The position numbers were made by a program, and so were the translations under genes. Positions 12,372 to 24,567 of a DNA stretch of 64,000 nt are shown here, piece by piece. Source of the DNA: Rattus norvegicus (Eukaryota > Chordata > Mammalia > Rodentia > Muridae); contig NC_086034.1 of the NCBI RefSeq assembly GCF_036323735.1, positions 13,904,001-13,968,000 of the forward strand, in the 5' to 3' direction. Each line of letters begins with the position of its first letter. Positions within the stretch are counted from its first letter, which is position 1. The notes under the pieces were generated by a model. That model saw only the letters and a list, made by a program, of their open reading frames with translations. It searched no databases and was not told where the DNA came from.

Positions 12372-12373
12372 AT
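12085..12373 (+). repeat. compound (CTATAT)n/(CTCTAT)n/(CTAT)n satellite, ~290 bp
   Basis: Blocks in order: CTATAT units (about 12087-12130), CTCTAT/CTATCT units (to about 12265, interrupted near 12205), CTATAT again (to about 12320), then CTAT units to 12371, ending in a short TG run. The Tyr/Leu/Ser/Ile frames over it are artefacts of the repeat. Confidence 0.97.
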
Positions 12374-12616
12374 GTGTGTGTGTATATGCTTTCCTTCCTA
12401 GGTCTTTTTATCTGAGGCCTTATGTCTTTGTATCTGAGGTCTTATGCAGGAGTCTTTAGGAACCTTTGTTGACTACTCTGTATGCCATTGTGGCTAAGCA
12501 ACAGAAGCAAATTCTTACATTAATGCACCTTCAAGTGTCTTTTCCTGATTCAGCTACATCCTAACAATGCAAGTCAAGCATGTCCACTTCCTGTTCAGCC
12601 TTTCCACCTTTGAAAC

Positions 12617-12752
12617 CAGTACTTCTCAAACTATGGTTTACAGCCCCTTTGTCAAGCCTGTCTCCAAAACTATTCACATTGTGAATCATAGCAGTAGCCA
12701 AATTACACTTACGGAGTAACAACACAGCACTTGGGAAGGACGAGAACCGCTG
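12617..12752 (-). mobile_element. URR1-like hAT DNA transposon remnant
   Basis: The ends 'acttctcaaactatgg' and 'gaaggacgagaaccgc' are degraded inverted repeats of the 'ggttctcaacct' type. The interior ('gaatcatagcagtagccaaattacacttacggagtaacaac') matches my recall of the URR1 interior. It is in the opposite orientation to the copy at 36.5-37.2 kb. Non-autonomous, no transposase. Confidence 0.65.
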
Positions 12753-12769
12753 TTTAAATGCTCATCTGA

Positions 12770-13000
12770 AGGTTAAACATGCCCCCAAATTTGTCTCCTC
12801 TTTTCTTCTTAAAGTATAGACTTAAACTAGGCAAGGTCAAGAACATACTCCTCACCCGAGCATGGTTAGGGATTGGTTGAGCTCCCTGTGAACGCATATA
12901 GGCTCCTAAATAAAACCCCCAAGCCTTCTTGGACAGAGCAGGATATCAGTTTGGAAATAACTCGTGGTTCTTTCTGTCTGCTGCAGTGCATCTTTGCAGT
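12770..13000 (+). mobile_element. possible LTR fragment with AATAAA
   Basis: The stretch has an AATAAA signal at 12909-12914 followed about 50 bp later by 'gtggttctttctgtctgctgc', an LTR R/U5-like layout. Family and ends are not identified. Confidence 0.3.
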
Positions 13001-13837
13001 CCTTTAGGATTGGCTGTGCTTACATTGGCTTTTCTCAGCAGCCTATGAGTCCACTGTGTTTAGTTCTGATATGGCAGAGGAACCTTGTGGACCCTTTCCC
13101 CCAACCTGCCTGGTACCTGGTGCTTTCCCCTCATCTTCTACCTGTCTCTCCTCCACAGCCCCTTGTCTCTGAAATCAGATTGTGTAAGGGGCTGTGTCTA
13201 CAGTTTGACATTTCCTATTTGAGCAGACACAAAGAAGTAGTGAGAAGCCAGTGTTTTCCCACTCTTCATGTTCTTGCTTGGAATCTTGCACTCTGTGATG
13301 TTAGGCTTTCTCCATTTCTCTTCCCTTATCTTGCTGATTTAATTGGCTCCTCTAAAATTGCAGCTCTGAAATCTTCACCATGGTGAGAGGAGGTAAGATC
13401 TATACCATTCCAGGGTCATTCCCCAGCTCTCTAAACCGGTCCTAGGCAGACAAGTCTAATCCCAGCACGGTAGACATCATCAACATCATAGACAGTGTAG
13501 TCTTGCTGCCCCATCCCGTGGCTTCACTTTACCTTTTTGTCTGAATTCTTTAAATCTATCTAATGGGAGTTCTCCTATGTGTAGATTCAAATTCAATGTT
13601 CTCCAAAGTCATATGGCCTTTTATGTTTGGAAGAACTTGCTGGAGAAAATGGAATTCAACTACTCAGTTCCAACAATAAGAAAGTTGCATAATACGCAAG
13701 AAAATTATTCTATTCACTACATCATAAACAATAATTGGTGGTAGTTGTCAATGCCCTAGGCTTTCCTTGGTTCAAATGCAGTTTGTTCCTGTGGGTCACT
13801 TACTGTCCTGAGAAAGAAAATCAGCCACAGCAGATGT
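13001..13837. other. single-copy DNA
   Basis: A 140-codon frame (12964-13386) has no ATG-led signal, splice sites or recognisable domain. I treat it as chance. Confidence 0.4.
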
Positions 13838-14175
13838 AATAGCTACCTTTCTGTTGCTGTGATAAAACACCATGACCAAGACAAAATATTGAAGGATAGA
13901 CTAATTTTGGCTTACATTTTCAGGGTGATCAGAGACTGTGATCGCAGAGCAGTCATATTATCAAAGAGCAGGCATTGAAGCAGGGATAGTAAACTGAGAG
14001 CTCATATCTTGAACCCTGAACACAAAGCAGAGAAAACAACTGGAGATAGTGAGTCTTGAACGTTTAAAGTGATATACATCCTCCCACAAGATCACGTCTC
14101 CTAAAACTCTCCACACATTACCATCAACTAAGCATTAATTATTCAAATACATAAGTTTAGACTCCATTTCAGAGA
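13838..14175 (-). mobile_element. MaLR-like LTR fragment
   Basis: 'tacctttctgttgctgtgataaaacaccatgaccaag' is the reverse complement of the typical rodent MaLR LTR 3' end (tcatggtgttttatcacagcaacagaaa). The sequence then decays leftward in LTR sense to about 14175. Confidence 0.55.
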
Positions 14176-14984
14176 ACTTCATCTAAGTTTGAACTCAGGT
14201 AAACTAACAGGCTGGTAGTTTCCAAGTTGTCCCCATCAACAAAGCCTAACTCCAGTCTCTAGGATAATCCCCAACAAGACCAGTGTCTCTAGGTTTCATC
14301 CTCAACAAGACCAGAGTCTCCAGGTTATTCCCCCAACAAACCTGCACCCCTAGGTTACAGTCCTGCTCCTTGCCTAATGGCCACCAATGGAGAGGGGAGC
14401 AGAAATTCAGTTTAGGATACACACTCAGCAACAGCCAATTATGTTAACGGTCACAGTAACTTTCCAATTACATGCTTGCACACTTATCCCCATTTGCTGC
14501 TTGCCCCAATAGATATCTTGGGTTCCCCCAGCACCAAAACCATCCTGCATGAGAGCAGTGTGATGGGGAATGCGCAAGCTAGCTCGAATAGAGTAAAGAC
14601 CCTGCTATAAGATTGGCTGCTGTCTATTTTGGGGGAGTGTCACCACACTTCCCTGGCATGACAGGCAGACTTTCTTATTCCCATTGCAAGGCTGGTATTT
14701 CCTTTTCGTATAGCTCAGGTTTGTCCATGGGCAGTTAGCTTAGGGAGGTTATAGATGTGAGTGGTGAGGCTCCTGTAGGACTGAGAAAGAAGAGAACATC
14801 CTCATTAAGGAAAGACCATTGGCTTTGGAGTCAAGCACATTCAAACTCAACTCCATGTCTTATGCCTGGAGTAGCAATGTAGCTTAGGGAAATTACTATT
14901 TCACATGAACTGAAGTTCACAGAAAAAAAAGTCCCACCCATACCCTATGATAGAAACTCTGCAAGTTGACTGAATGACTAGACT
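14176..14984. other. single-copy DNA
   Basis: A short internal repetition 'caacaagaccag(t/a)gtctc(t/c)aggtt' occurs about 35 bp apart near 14270-14325. No gene recognised. Confidence 0.4.
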
Positions 14985-15090
14985 GCCATCCCAGTTTGGA
15001 AATAGTGTCTCACTGTGTTACCTAGGCTAAGCTAGAACTTTCCACCATCCAGCCTCAGCTTGCCAAGTACATAGGACGGCAGGTATGGAG
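14985..15090 (-). mobile_element. old B1-like SINE fragment
   Basis: Reverse complement of a B1/7SL body: 'gtctcactgtgttacctaggctaagctagaact', then 'cagcctcagcttgccaagtac'. Diverged. Confidence 0.55.
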
Positions 15091-15260
15091 AGCTTCACGC
15101 AACTTAGCTTGGTTTTTCTGAGATCCTAACTCCCAGCCCTTCTCTTAGTCTTTTCAGGAAGAAAACGTTCTCAGCCATGCCAAAAGACTTCTGTTCAACC
15201 CCACAGGAGAGAGAAACTGGACTGGATAAGCAGTCAATTAACCTAAATTATCAGCTCCAT

Positions 15261-15461
15261 CTGATTGATTCAGCTCGGTTCAGATGCCCATGCCTGAACC
15301 AATCAATTAGTCTTAAGTAGCTGCAGCTGCAGCTTTGGCTGGAGTTCTGGACGGAGAGGTCATGGAAAGAGTCTTGGCAAAATGAATATATTCGAGATGA
15401 AGAGAACAATGAGATGTACGCCGGAGAAAAATCATCGCTATTTGATTTGCTCCTAACCTAA
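15261..15461 (+). promoter_or_regulatory. candidate promoter / non-coding 5' exon
   Basis: No repeat family was recognised. An inverted repeat GGTTCAG (15277-15283) / CTGAACC (15294-15300), spaced 10 bp, contains a CCAAT box (15299-15303). It is followed by CAGCTG-rich sequence and, downstream, several CpGs that are otherwise rare here. A short ATG frame (15382-15456, 24 codons, starting MNIFEMK) ends just before a strong donor-like 'CTAA|GTAAGTA' at 15461/15462. Exon status is inference only. No TATA box was seen, and the 5' edge cannot be set. Confidence 0.25.
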
Positions 15462-15699
15462 GTAAGTACATGTTTTACCATAGTTCCCCGTGAAGTGCAA
15501 TATTTTTGACCAAATGTGCTTGTAGCACATTGATTAAAACCAACAAAACCAACCACAACACAAATGTAAATATCTACACAGGATGCAAGAGACATGGTTA
15601 GAGGGAAGCCACTTCAACACCCTCTGAATACAACAAAGAAGCAATGCTGACTGTATGTTTTCAGGAAGTGTGATTTGTCACTGAGGCGACAAAGCTATT

Positions 15700-16010
15700 G
15701 GTAAACTCACACCAAAATGTCAAAGCGGAAGGTTGTGAAACCTCCCATCTCCCAAATCCACAAATCTCCAGGCACTTCCCAGATTGAGCCTCCCACCTGT
15801 CATGACCCATGTGCAGAATCCGTCCCTGTTCTCTGCCAGCCAGTGGACTCTTGCTGACTCAAGCCTGCGGTGCCATCTGGCCAGTCTGAGGCCAGGAGAC
15901 AGCCTGCAGGCCTTCTCTCTGCTATGGTCAATAAACACTCTACTCTTTATCTCTTCCTTGAAAGCTACCACCCAGAGTGTGGCCTTTTCCTGGCCCTAAA
16001 CAGGAAAATG
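15700..16010 (+). mobile_element. possible LTR with AATAAA
   Basis: A GC-richer block has a polyadenylation signal at 15930-15935 and a downstream GT/T-rich stretch ending 'ttttcctggccctaaaca'. This resembles an LTR R/U5 end. Family not identified. Confidence 0.3.
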
Positions 16011-16159
16011 ACCTGATCCTTTCTTTTGATAGTCTGCTGGGACCCTGCGATTTCACACTGATCCAGCTGAGCTTTTCTCTCCCACCTCTGCAGAGGTTTC
16101 TCAGTCTGTTTATAAGAGCCCCCAAATCAGAGGATCTATTAATAGGCCCTGTCATTTGT

Positions 16160-16200
16160 GAGATTATATATATACATATATATGTATATATATGTGAGAT
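16160..16200 (+). repeat. (TA)n/(TATG) short tract
   Basis: Imperfect alternating TA/TATATG units. Confidence 0.85.
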
Positions 16201-18604
16201 GAATATAAACAACTTCCTGAAACATCTTTTTTCTATAAATAAAAATCGGAATATATTTTCCTGAATTTAAAATGTAACTATTTTTCATTTCCTGAATTGG
16301 GCATGTTAAGTATCCTTCCTACTGTATCACAAGTCACAATACTCCCAAATTGATCTATGAGATCTAAACAGTTAAGAAATGGAAGCCACAGAATTGGGTA
16401 CTGTGACTGGCCTTTGTGTCATTTCTGTGATGCTTAATGGTTTAACCTGATACAACACGGGTCTAGCCTGGGTTTGGCCTCTGGGGGTTGTATTGATTTC
16501 CAGATTGATGTGGCAGGAGTAGCCCATTACCTAGGTAGGAAGTAGTGACTTTCTGAGTGGAAAATCTGAATTGAGTGTAAGGTTTCCATTTTTGCCCTTG
16601 ACTGTGGATGCAAACAGCTCCCCCAAGTTCTTGCCACCTTGATTGCCCCACATTATGGACTTCCACATGAATTTATGAGGTAAAACAAACACTTTCATAA
16701 GTAATTTTTAAGGTCTTTTAAAAGAATCTCTATTTGGGTAGATTTTGTTTGTGTGTAATATACTGACATATAATTTATATCACATGAAGATCAGAGTAAT
16801 ATCTAATTCTGAGAAGTAACCACATGACACTGCACATGAAATTTCCATCTGAGCAATCCTGCCCATGCAAATTAAAGCCATGCAAACTCAGATCTTACAC
16901 AAAAACTGAACCAAGCCAAAACCAAGCCAACCAAACAAAACAGGATGCACTAGTTGAACCTGCACTAGATCAAAGGCTCAGGTCACACAATGGCTGCAGT
17001 CATTTCATGTCAGGATATAAAATTATACGGCTAGTAATCTGAGATGTTTGGAAACTGCTTATGAGAATTCCTAACAGGGCATTTCTATTCTGGTCTCTTA
17101 TTAATTCCCTACTCTCTGCGTTAATGCTGTGTTATTTTTTGAAAACCAAAGTTTGTAGTCTTACTTGATTTGCAGGCCCTTACTTGGCTTTTGGAGGTTT
17201 TGGGGGGATTGGGGTACCATCTTTTTTCAGGAGAAACCTTTGAAGTATTTGCTGTTTAGTTTTTCACTATGTACTGTTCATTACACTGGTCTTTCCTGTT
17301 TCTTCAGGTACACCTGCCCTTGCCTTTTACCTTGTTCTTATAGTAGTGTTGTAGGCCACTATTAGGGCTCGTCTGAGTCCCATTAAGGGAAAACTATTTC
17401 CTTCTACAAGAATGGACTCTATTTCTGGCCCTAGGTGAAGAGGCAGCATTCTAGTGTGTTCCAAAACTAGAAAATCATATACTATTAACTCCTCTCTTAA
17501 GTGTCAGTCCACATGTGCCTGTCAGTCAGCTGGCACTGATATCCCCCTTCAGGAAGGCTGATTCACCTAAGCCATGTTAAGGAGATGGGAGGAATAATTA
17601 CTCCATCAAGGCAATGATGTGCTTATCTTTCCTAGCAACACTTTACTCTGTAAAATTTTTTACCAGTTACTATCGCAACACCTTTGCCATGTAGCCTGTT
17701 TGCTGTCTGTATCCTAAATAATAACTTCTCACTTTCCTTCTTTTCTATATATTTTTGTGTCAGATACTGATGGAAGCCTTGGCATGCTTCTCTTCACATT
17801 CTGGGGTTTCGTAAGAAGGTAACTTTTCCATGAAGCTATCCCACTGCACCCATCTTCTACCTACAAATGTCTACTTACAAATGTCATGTTTTCATCCCCT
17901 TCTTCTGGGCAGGTACAAACTTAGTAGTTTACCTGCCCTGCTGTTTTCTCTCACCTGCTAATAATGCTGTCCTTGAGCTTCAACTGAGTCCACTTGTAAA
18001 TTCTTCTATTGATGAGAACAAGAAACTAGTAAAGAAGTCGCAACTTCTCTAGGATAACATTATCTCAACTGTGGAGTTCCCAAAGGTTTTCCACAATATC
18101 ACCATTGGAATGATTCACTCAATATGAGGTAAATTATTTAATCTGTTCTCATTCTAGACTCTAGAAAATTAGATTATTATGAACAAGGGTACTGTTTTGT
18201 TTTTGCTCCATATATAATCCCATAACCTAGAAAATTATCTTTTCTATCTTATGTATGGTTTCTCATGCATATCTGTAGAAGAAACAGGGAAGAGAAAACA
18301 ATGATTCCATGCAATAATTATGACATCTAAGAGTCAGACAAATGTTAAAAACAAGATAACATAACAAGATGAATAAGCTATGCAGTGAATCTGATGAATG
18401 CTAGCTTTATTTCATAATTGTCCCTGGTATCAAAACTGCCAAAGACTTGCTAAAAATATTGCACAGATTTATGTATAGATTTCTTTTGAAACCTATGATT
18501 TATAACCAATACTGGGTCACAAAATGTATCCTACTTTTACTACAGAGTGAAGAAATGACATAACATAAATATGGCATACACTTTATCTTCAAATATTAAA
18601 ACTT
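16201..18604. other. single-copy DNA
   Basis: Nothing recognised on either strand. Confidence 0.4.
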
Positions 18605-18960
18605 CTAGGTTAGATAGATAGCTCAGTGGGTAAGGGACATATTGTGCAAGCTGGAACACATTTGAGTTTAGATATATAGAACCTCTGTAAATCACATGAG
18701 AACCTGTGGTGTCATACTACTATAATCAATGCTTATGTGGCACAGGAGAGGAAGGAGAACCCTACAAGCTCTTGGACAAGTTAGCCTAGTAAACAGAAAC
18801 ATAAAGAACAAAGAGTTCTATTCTCAAATAATGTACAAGATAGAGACCACAATCTAGATTGTTCTTTGACTATGACAATGGCAAAGCACACATGGACCCA
18901 TATTCATACATATGAATGTGCACATGCATACAAATATACACATGAATAATGCATGTAAAA
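18605..18960 (+). mobile_element. B4/B2-type SINE, decayed
   Basis: Starts with a tRNA-like head ('gatagctcagtgggtaaggg') and continues with 'aatcacatgagaacctgtggtgtcatactactataatc', then a CA/AT-rich 3' end. An old rodent tRNA-derived SINE. The later part (after about 18800) is uncertain. Confidence 0.55.
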
Positions 18961-20728
18961 TGACCTTCAAAAAGTAGAAGAACCTATAAAAGTAGAATCT
19001 TCTTACATGTTAGTTAAATCCATTACTTTATCTCACAGGGTCAGAATGACTCTAGCATGGTACAAGCTTGTCATCTGAAGTTCCTGGTTAACTGACAAAG
19101 TTCAATTTGCTTTTCCAGACCAAGCTGTGCCCTCTCTGTCCTGCTGCATAATTTGCCCTATGTAGGAAGACTAGAATTTGAAGGATGCATTACACATCCT
19201 GCCTCTTTCAGTTTTCAGTTGCCAGATCTGAATTCCAGCATAAACTCTATTTCACATGAGACTACTGGGAGTTTGAGATGTGCTGGCAGACATGTTATTT
19301 GGGTAGCGGAAGAAATGGTCACTTTTCCAGGTTGGGCAACAGCTGCCCAAGATGCCGAATTGCTCTGATACCATCTGCTTGGCTGACCCACTAATCTACC
19401 AGCTGGTTTCCGTGAACACCAGGATGATTTCCCATTGGAGATTCTTGAAACATCTCTTACATCCATTAAAGGCAAGAACAGATGGTGGTTTCTTGAGACA
19501 GTGAAGGATTTAACTGATTCATTACTCATGTTGGGAACAGTGAGAACAACCAATTGGACTCTTATGCATTGACTTTACTTTTAAGTTACCAATTCCCAGT
19601 ACGGGAAAAGATTCAGGCTTTAGAAATGGAAATACGCTTCTATGCATCAGAGGTTGTAGATTTGCAAGCATATCTTAGAAAGTAAGCTCACACAAGAATG
19701 AATTCCAGCAACATCAAGGTCAAGTCTTAAACCAGTTGTAATGGTGTTCATTACCATTCAGGCACCAAAGAACATTCAAGGACACTGAGTGAATGCAACA
19801 GATTTGACAGTGCATGACAAAGCATAGAACTCAATGTCTTAAACAGGACTAATGCAGGAAACAATAGATATCATTATCCTATTGCTGGCAGAGATTGTAG
19901 GAATTTGACAATAGTTTTAGTATCTTAGTGATCTGATCTGAATATGAAATTTACCCCAGAGGTTCAAGTATTAAGTCTCACTCCCTAGCTGGTTGCTCTA
20001 CTTAGGAGAGTTTCTAGAAACTTTAGCAGGTTGGGCTGAGTTAGAGGCCAATAGAAACAGGCTTTTGAGCAACTCTCCCTCAGCCTCTTCTAATTACCCT
20101 CTTCTCTTTGATTGCTGAGTACCACAGAATAAAGGGCTTTCCTTGGTTTTACCTATCTACAGGCCTGTCCCAGGGGAATAAAGGGAGTCTGAAACCCTGA
20201 GCCCCAACAAACCTGCCCTTCTTTCAGTTACTTTCAAACAGTGATTAAAACTCTGACAAATACATTGGTATTTTGTCTACTACTTAAAGGCTGTCCCTAT
20301 ATACCCTAGTAATTTCTATTTTATACTGACCCTGCCATTTTCAATCTTTCCCCTCACTTTGGTTTCTATTCATTCCCACCCCACCCAACCACAGTTTTTG
20401 AGTTGCAGTCAGAGGCTCTTTACCAGAGTAAGCTTGCCCAGGTGTGTTATTTACCATCCATCCCTGCCCCAACTGGTGGTCATCCTCATGCTAATCTACC
20501 TCTTTGTTTGCCACTTACTTAAAGCTAACCCTTCACTAGTTCTTTTTAAGCCCAAATTGATTACTGTTGCAATCCATACTGATGGTTAAAATGGGCTTAC
20601 AGGAACAAATGCATGGAGAATTAACATCTGATGGGCACCCTGAGCTCTTCAGCTGAGAAAACCAGAGGTATAGGACACACTCAGCTTCATGAAATATTTG
20701 ATACGGATATGGGATATGGTAGCAATTT
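18961..20728. other. single-copy DNA
   Basis: The 20000-20260 part carries two AATAAAG signals (near 20130 and 20177) and could be an old LTR. Otherwise nothing recognised. Confidence 0.35.
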
Positions 20729-20801
20729 CTTTTTCTTTCTTTCTTTACCTCTTTCTTTCTTTTTTTCTTTTTTTTTCTTTCTTTCTTTTTTTTTCTTTCT
20801 G
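20729..20801 (+). repeat. (CTTT)n pyrimidine tract
   Basis: Impure TTTC units, almost pure pyrimidine on the plus strand. Confidence 0.93.
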
Positions 20802-22244
20802 GAAGCTGGTAGTAGCCTGATTTTTATTTTGGGTTTAAATCTTTAGAAATATATCAACGAACACACACACACAAACCTTGCCCAGAAAGAAGTTGAATAA
20901 TAACTTTTTCAGAGGTTGGAGAGCTGTTTGGAAAATTTGCAGTGGTTCACAAAGAATCTTCCATTACACATGACTCTACGTCCTTGGGGCCCACTGAACC
21001 ACAGGAGCTCATTTTGCAAGCAATCTCCTGACTAAGTAAATTCTCCTTGGCTCCTGGCAGGATAACATAAGACATGGGGAAAATTAGAAGGTAGATCGAC
21101 TTTAGTTTAAATCAGTGTTCTGTCAGCAACTAACTGGCATATCACTCAGCCTCTCAGAGGTACAGTTTACTTACTGGCAGAAAAGATATGGGCATATAGT
21201 TTATTCAGGATAATATATACAAAGCAACTAGCATATAACACAAAGCAATGCATATCTGTGTTTCATCCCTATGAGGCATATTCTGAACTCATTAGATACT
21301 GCTTGTGTTTCTCTAGGGGATTCTTGACTTTACCTGGTTTGAACTCTGCCTATACTCTAAAAAGACATGTTGCCAGACATCACATATGAAAGTCAGCATA
21401 CTAAACTCAAATGAGGAAACAAAGGAACTCAGGAGAAGCATGTATACTGGGCTCATAGGTGGAGGAGTTGGGCCATGCATGGTCTCCCATCTCTTAGAGT
21501 TTTTCAGAGAAACAGTACCAGTGGAGGGATATATATATATGTATATATGATGTAATCTTTGTTATTTACAATATAAACTCAGAATCCTACCAGCAAAAGA
21601 TGATAACTCCTATCTTTTATAAGGCTTCAATTCAGCAAGTTCTACACATGGGAATCTGATGAGGTGAGATCATGTTTGATGATAGTGTAAATCTGGGATT
21701 AAGTCTAAAGGCCTGAGAACCAAGACTGCTCTTGTCTCAAAGCAAAGAAGATGGATGCCCCAGTTCAGAGAACTATTTCCCCTTTTGTTCTACTCAGAGT
21801 TTAAGGGATTGAATGATGCCTATCCACTTTGAAGAAGACTGATCTTTTTATTGACTCTTTGCATCAAATTCCAATCTTTTTGGAAAATCCTTTTACAGAC
21901 AAAGAGATAATGTTTTACCAGATATCTGGGCCTTACAGAGTCCAGTCAAGGTGACATATAAAATTAACCATCACTCTCTATTGTTGATGAAATGAAACCC
22001 TAACAGAGATCACAGCAGGAACAGAGATCATAAGGTTGGGGATAAATCATTTTTTATACTGGCTTTGAGCACCTGATCTCATTTTTCAGATTCCCATGTG
22101 CAGAACTTGCTGAATTGAAGCCTTTCTCTGAAAGATAGAGGGTTATCTGCTTTTGCTGGTAAGATTCTAAGTTCATATTGGAACCACAAATATCGGATGC
22201 TTCATTATTTGACAACACAAGTTATATTAACTTCATTTTTAATA
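20802..22244. other. single-copy DNA
   Basis: A short (TA)n at about 21530-21548. Nothing else recognised. Confidence 0.4.
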
Positions 22245-22440
22245 ATTTCTGGAGGTGTGCAGGCCAGTTCGCATGAGTTCAGTGCCAGTGAGGGCCAGAA
22301 AAGAAAACGTCAGATCTCTGCAGCTGGAGATACAAGCTGTTGTGAGCCATGGGACAATGTGACATAGGTGCTAGGAACTACACCTCTCTAAGAACAGGAT
22401 GTGTTGCTCTTAATGGCTGAACAGTCAGCAATTTTCCTTT
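22245..22440 (-). mobile_element. B3/B2-type SINE
   Basis: Contains 'gtgagccatgggacaatgtgacataggtgctaggaacta' and 'gttgctcttaatggctgaa', the complement of the B3/B2 head and B box. The T-rich left side is degraded. Confidence 0.65.
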
Positions 22441-22468
22441 AAGCATTAAACATTTGTATGAATTGCCA

Positions 22469-22527
22469 TGTGTGTGTTTGTGTGTGTGTGTGTCTGTGTG
22501 TGTGTGTCTGTGTGTGTGTGTGTGTAC
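22469..22527 (+). repeat. (TG)n microsatellite
   Basis: TG tract with TC interruptions. Confidence 0.96.
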
Positions 22528-23389
22528 ATATATACATACAGTGGCTTCTAAACATAGGAATCTGATGAGGTAGAATCAAGTGCTCAAAGCAATTATAAAA
22601 ATATCATTTATTCCCAGGTTTATGATCTCTGCTATGAGTTTTCTATGCTAAGGATTCACTTAATGTACAGTAGAGAGTAATGGTTAATTTTATATGTTAC
22701 CTAGATTTTGCCTGTATATAAGCTGAATACAAATAACTGGATGCCTTTTGATGATGTAGTCTCTAAATTTCTTATGAGATTATTGCTTTAAATAGGAAAC
22801 TATTTCTTATTTGTTTGGAATTTTTTATTTGTTCACAAATTCTAAATTTTTGTGGCTCATGGTATATTGATATACTTGACCATGGTTATTTATCAATGTG
22901 TGACAAATTTGTTTGTTAATAATCACCCTAGAATATTAATTCTGATGAGAGCAGAAGAAACAAATGAATCAGGTAGTTTCTTGTCCAGGAGCTCAAAAAT
23001 AACCACTTGTACTTCTTGTCCTTGATAACCAGTTCTGTTCTTGTTAGGAGCCAAAAATATTCTGTCTTTAATCAGCAGATCTATCCAATCTATCCAAGCG
23101 AGAGGCCAGAAATACCAAAAACAAAACAAAACAAAACAAACCACAAACAACAACAACAACAATGAAACAAAAAACATGTTTATATTCTGGTTTATATCTT
23201 TCTTCTTATTTTACAAAGCAAGCTAGTAGTTTCTTGGACCCTCTGTGTAATCATAAACATCACTAGATCGGGAATGTATATGTGAAACTCCAGTCTAGTT
23301 ACTGGGATGGGGCTGTGCATGAACATCTATGTGAGACCATTGCATGGACTACTTCACCTTCCTGCTTTAAGCCAGTAAAGGGGTAAGTC
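22528..23389. other. single-copy DNA
   Basis: Includes a short (CAAAA)n/(CAA)n run at about 23117-23165. No gene. Confidence 0.4.
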
Positions 23390-23735
23390 TTTTTTATTTC
23401 TCTTTTTAACTTCCTCTTGATTCTTTGATTCTTGATTCTTAATGAGTTTCACATCACATACCCCAGCCCCACTCATATCCCTACCTCCTCATATCCACCT
23501 TCTCTCTTCTAAACTATAAAACTCCACTTCTCACTAAAAAGAAAATAGTAACAAACAAACAATATTTTTTTCAAAAAGCAGAAAAAACATGTCGTCGTGG
23601 AAACTGTAGTTTGTCACAGTGTGTCCCCACAGTATACCTCTCAGTCCACAAATCTTCACTTTTAAATGTTCGTTGCAATGTGTCATTGGCCCAGTTCAAG
23701 TTTTCTGGACTGTAGTGGCTAGTGTTCCCTTGCTA
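23390..23735 (-). mobile_element. old rodent L1-type (Lx-like) 3' end, segment 1
   Basis: A T-rich left edge is followed by 'gtttcacatcacataccccagccccactc' and 'gtcacagtgtgtccccacagtatacc', which I recognise as a high-copy rodent repeat I attribute to Lx-type L1 3' sequence. It appears to continue at 24327 and again after 25096, so this element was split by later insertions. The family assignment is from memory. Confidence 0.5.
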
Positions 23736-24326
23736 ATTGTGTTACTGCCTCAAAACCTGTTTGCAGTGTTCTGCACAAAAACTAAAGGAAGCCCACCTCC
23801 AGATAGATTTGATTGGCAATAAAGAATTGCCATACATCCAATGAGTAGGCAAATGGACATGGGGCAGGACTCTTAGAGTTGTGAGGGCTAAGTTGTAGGA
23901 GGAAGAGAGAGAATCACCATGATCCGAGAGAGACAGAACAGATTTAGAGTTGCAGAGTGGAGATCATCCGAAATGTAGGAGTATAGGGAAAGCAGCTCCC
24001 TCACTCCCCGAAGGGCTGCTCAGAAGCATCTTGGGCAGCAAAAACTAATGGGCTTCATAGAAGGTGACGGGGTTAAAAGTATATTTAGAAGGTGTTGAGC
24101 AAGGAATACTGGAGGGAAGTGCATACTATCTGAGGAAGCCTTAGAAGTGCCCAACCACAGAGCTAGTAAGGCATGTTAAAAATAAGCTAATGTGTATATG
24201 TGTCTTTCTTTTGTGGATCCAGATTCCCTTGGCAGGTAGCTAGAAGCGAGGCCCACCAGGAGCACAAAGCAGTGTAGCAAAAATTCACAGCAATACTAGA
24301 TTGTCCTATCAGTAATACTATATTCT
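23736..24326 (-). mobile_element. unclassified insertion, LTR-like
   Basis: Sequence of different character that interrupts the L1-type repeat. It contains 'agggctgctcagaagcatcttgggcagcaaaaac' and purine-rich blocks. I could not identify the family, ends or target duplication. Boundaries are approximate. Confidence 0.3.
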
Positions 24327-24567
24327 CCCCCTGGACTCCTCATTTTCCTGTTGTTGCCTTGTGATATGGAGATCCTATAGCTTTGAATCAGCAGGATGTG
24401 ACATTTCACACAGCCCAACAGTTCACTGATGATGTAGACTTTGGTGTGGATGGGTCAACTCAAAACCTTAGATCTTGGCCTGGATGGTAGCTGAGGGTCA
24501 ACTCTCCAGCACTGCTTTGGCTAGCCCACCCAATGCTGCTGTAAGACTCAAAGTGAGTCTTAACTAC
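24327..24567 (-). mobile_element. old L1-type 3' end, segment 2
   Basis: 'gttgttgccttgtgatatggagatcctatagctttg...cagcaggatgtgac' continues the repeat of segment 1 and runs up to the LTR at 24568. Confidence 0.5.

Noticed and set aside
12022..12459. 145- and 124-codon frames over the CTATAT satellite
   Set aside because: Low-complexity Tyr/Leu/Ser/Ile translation of a microsatellite, with no conserved domain.
12964..13386. 140-codon plus-strand frame
   Set aside because: No ATG start near the 5' end, no domain, and it overlaps LTR-like sequence at its start.
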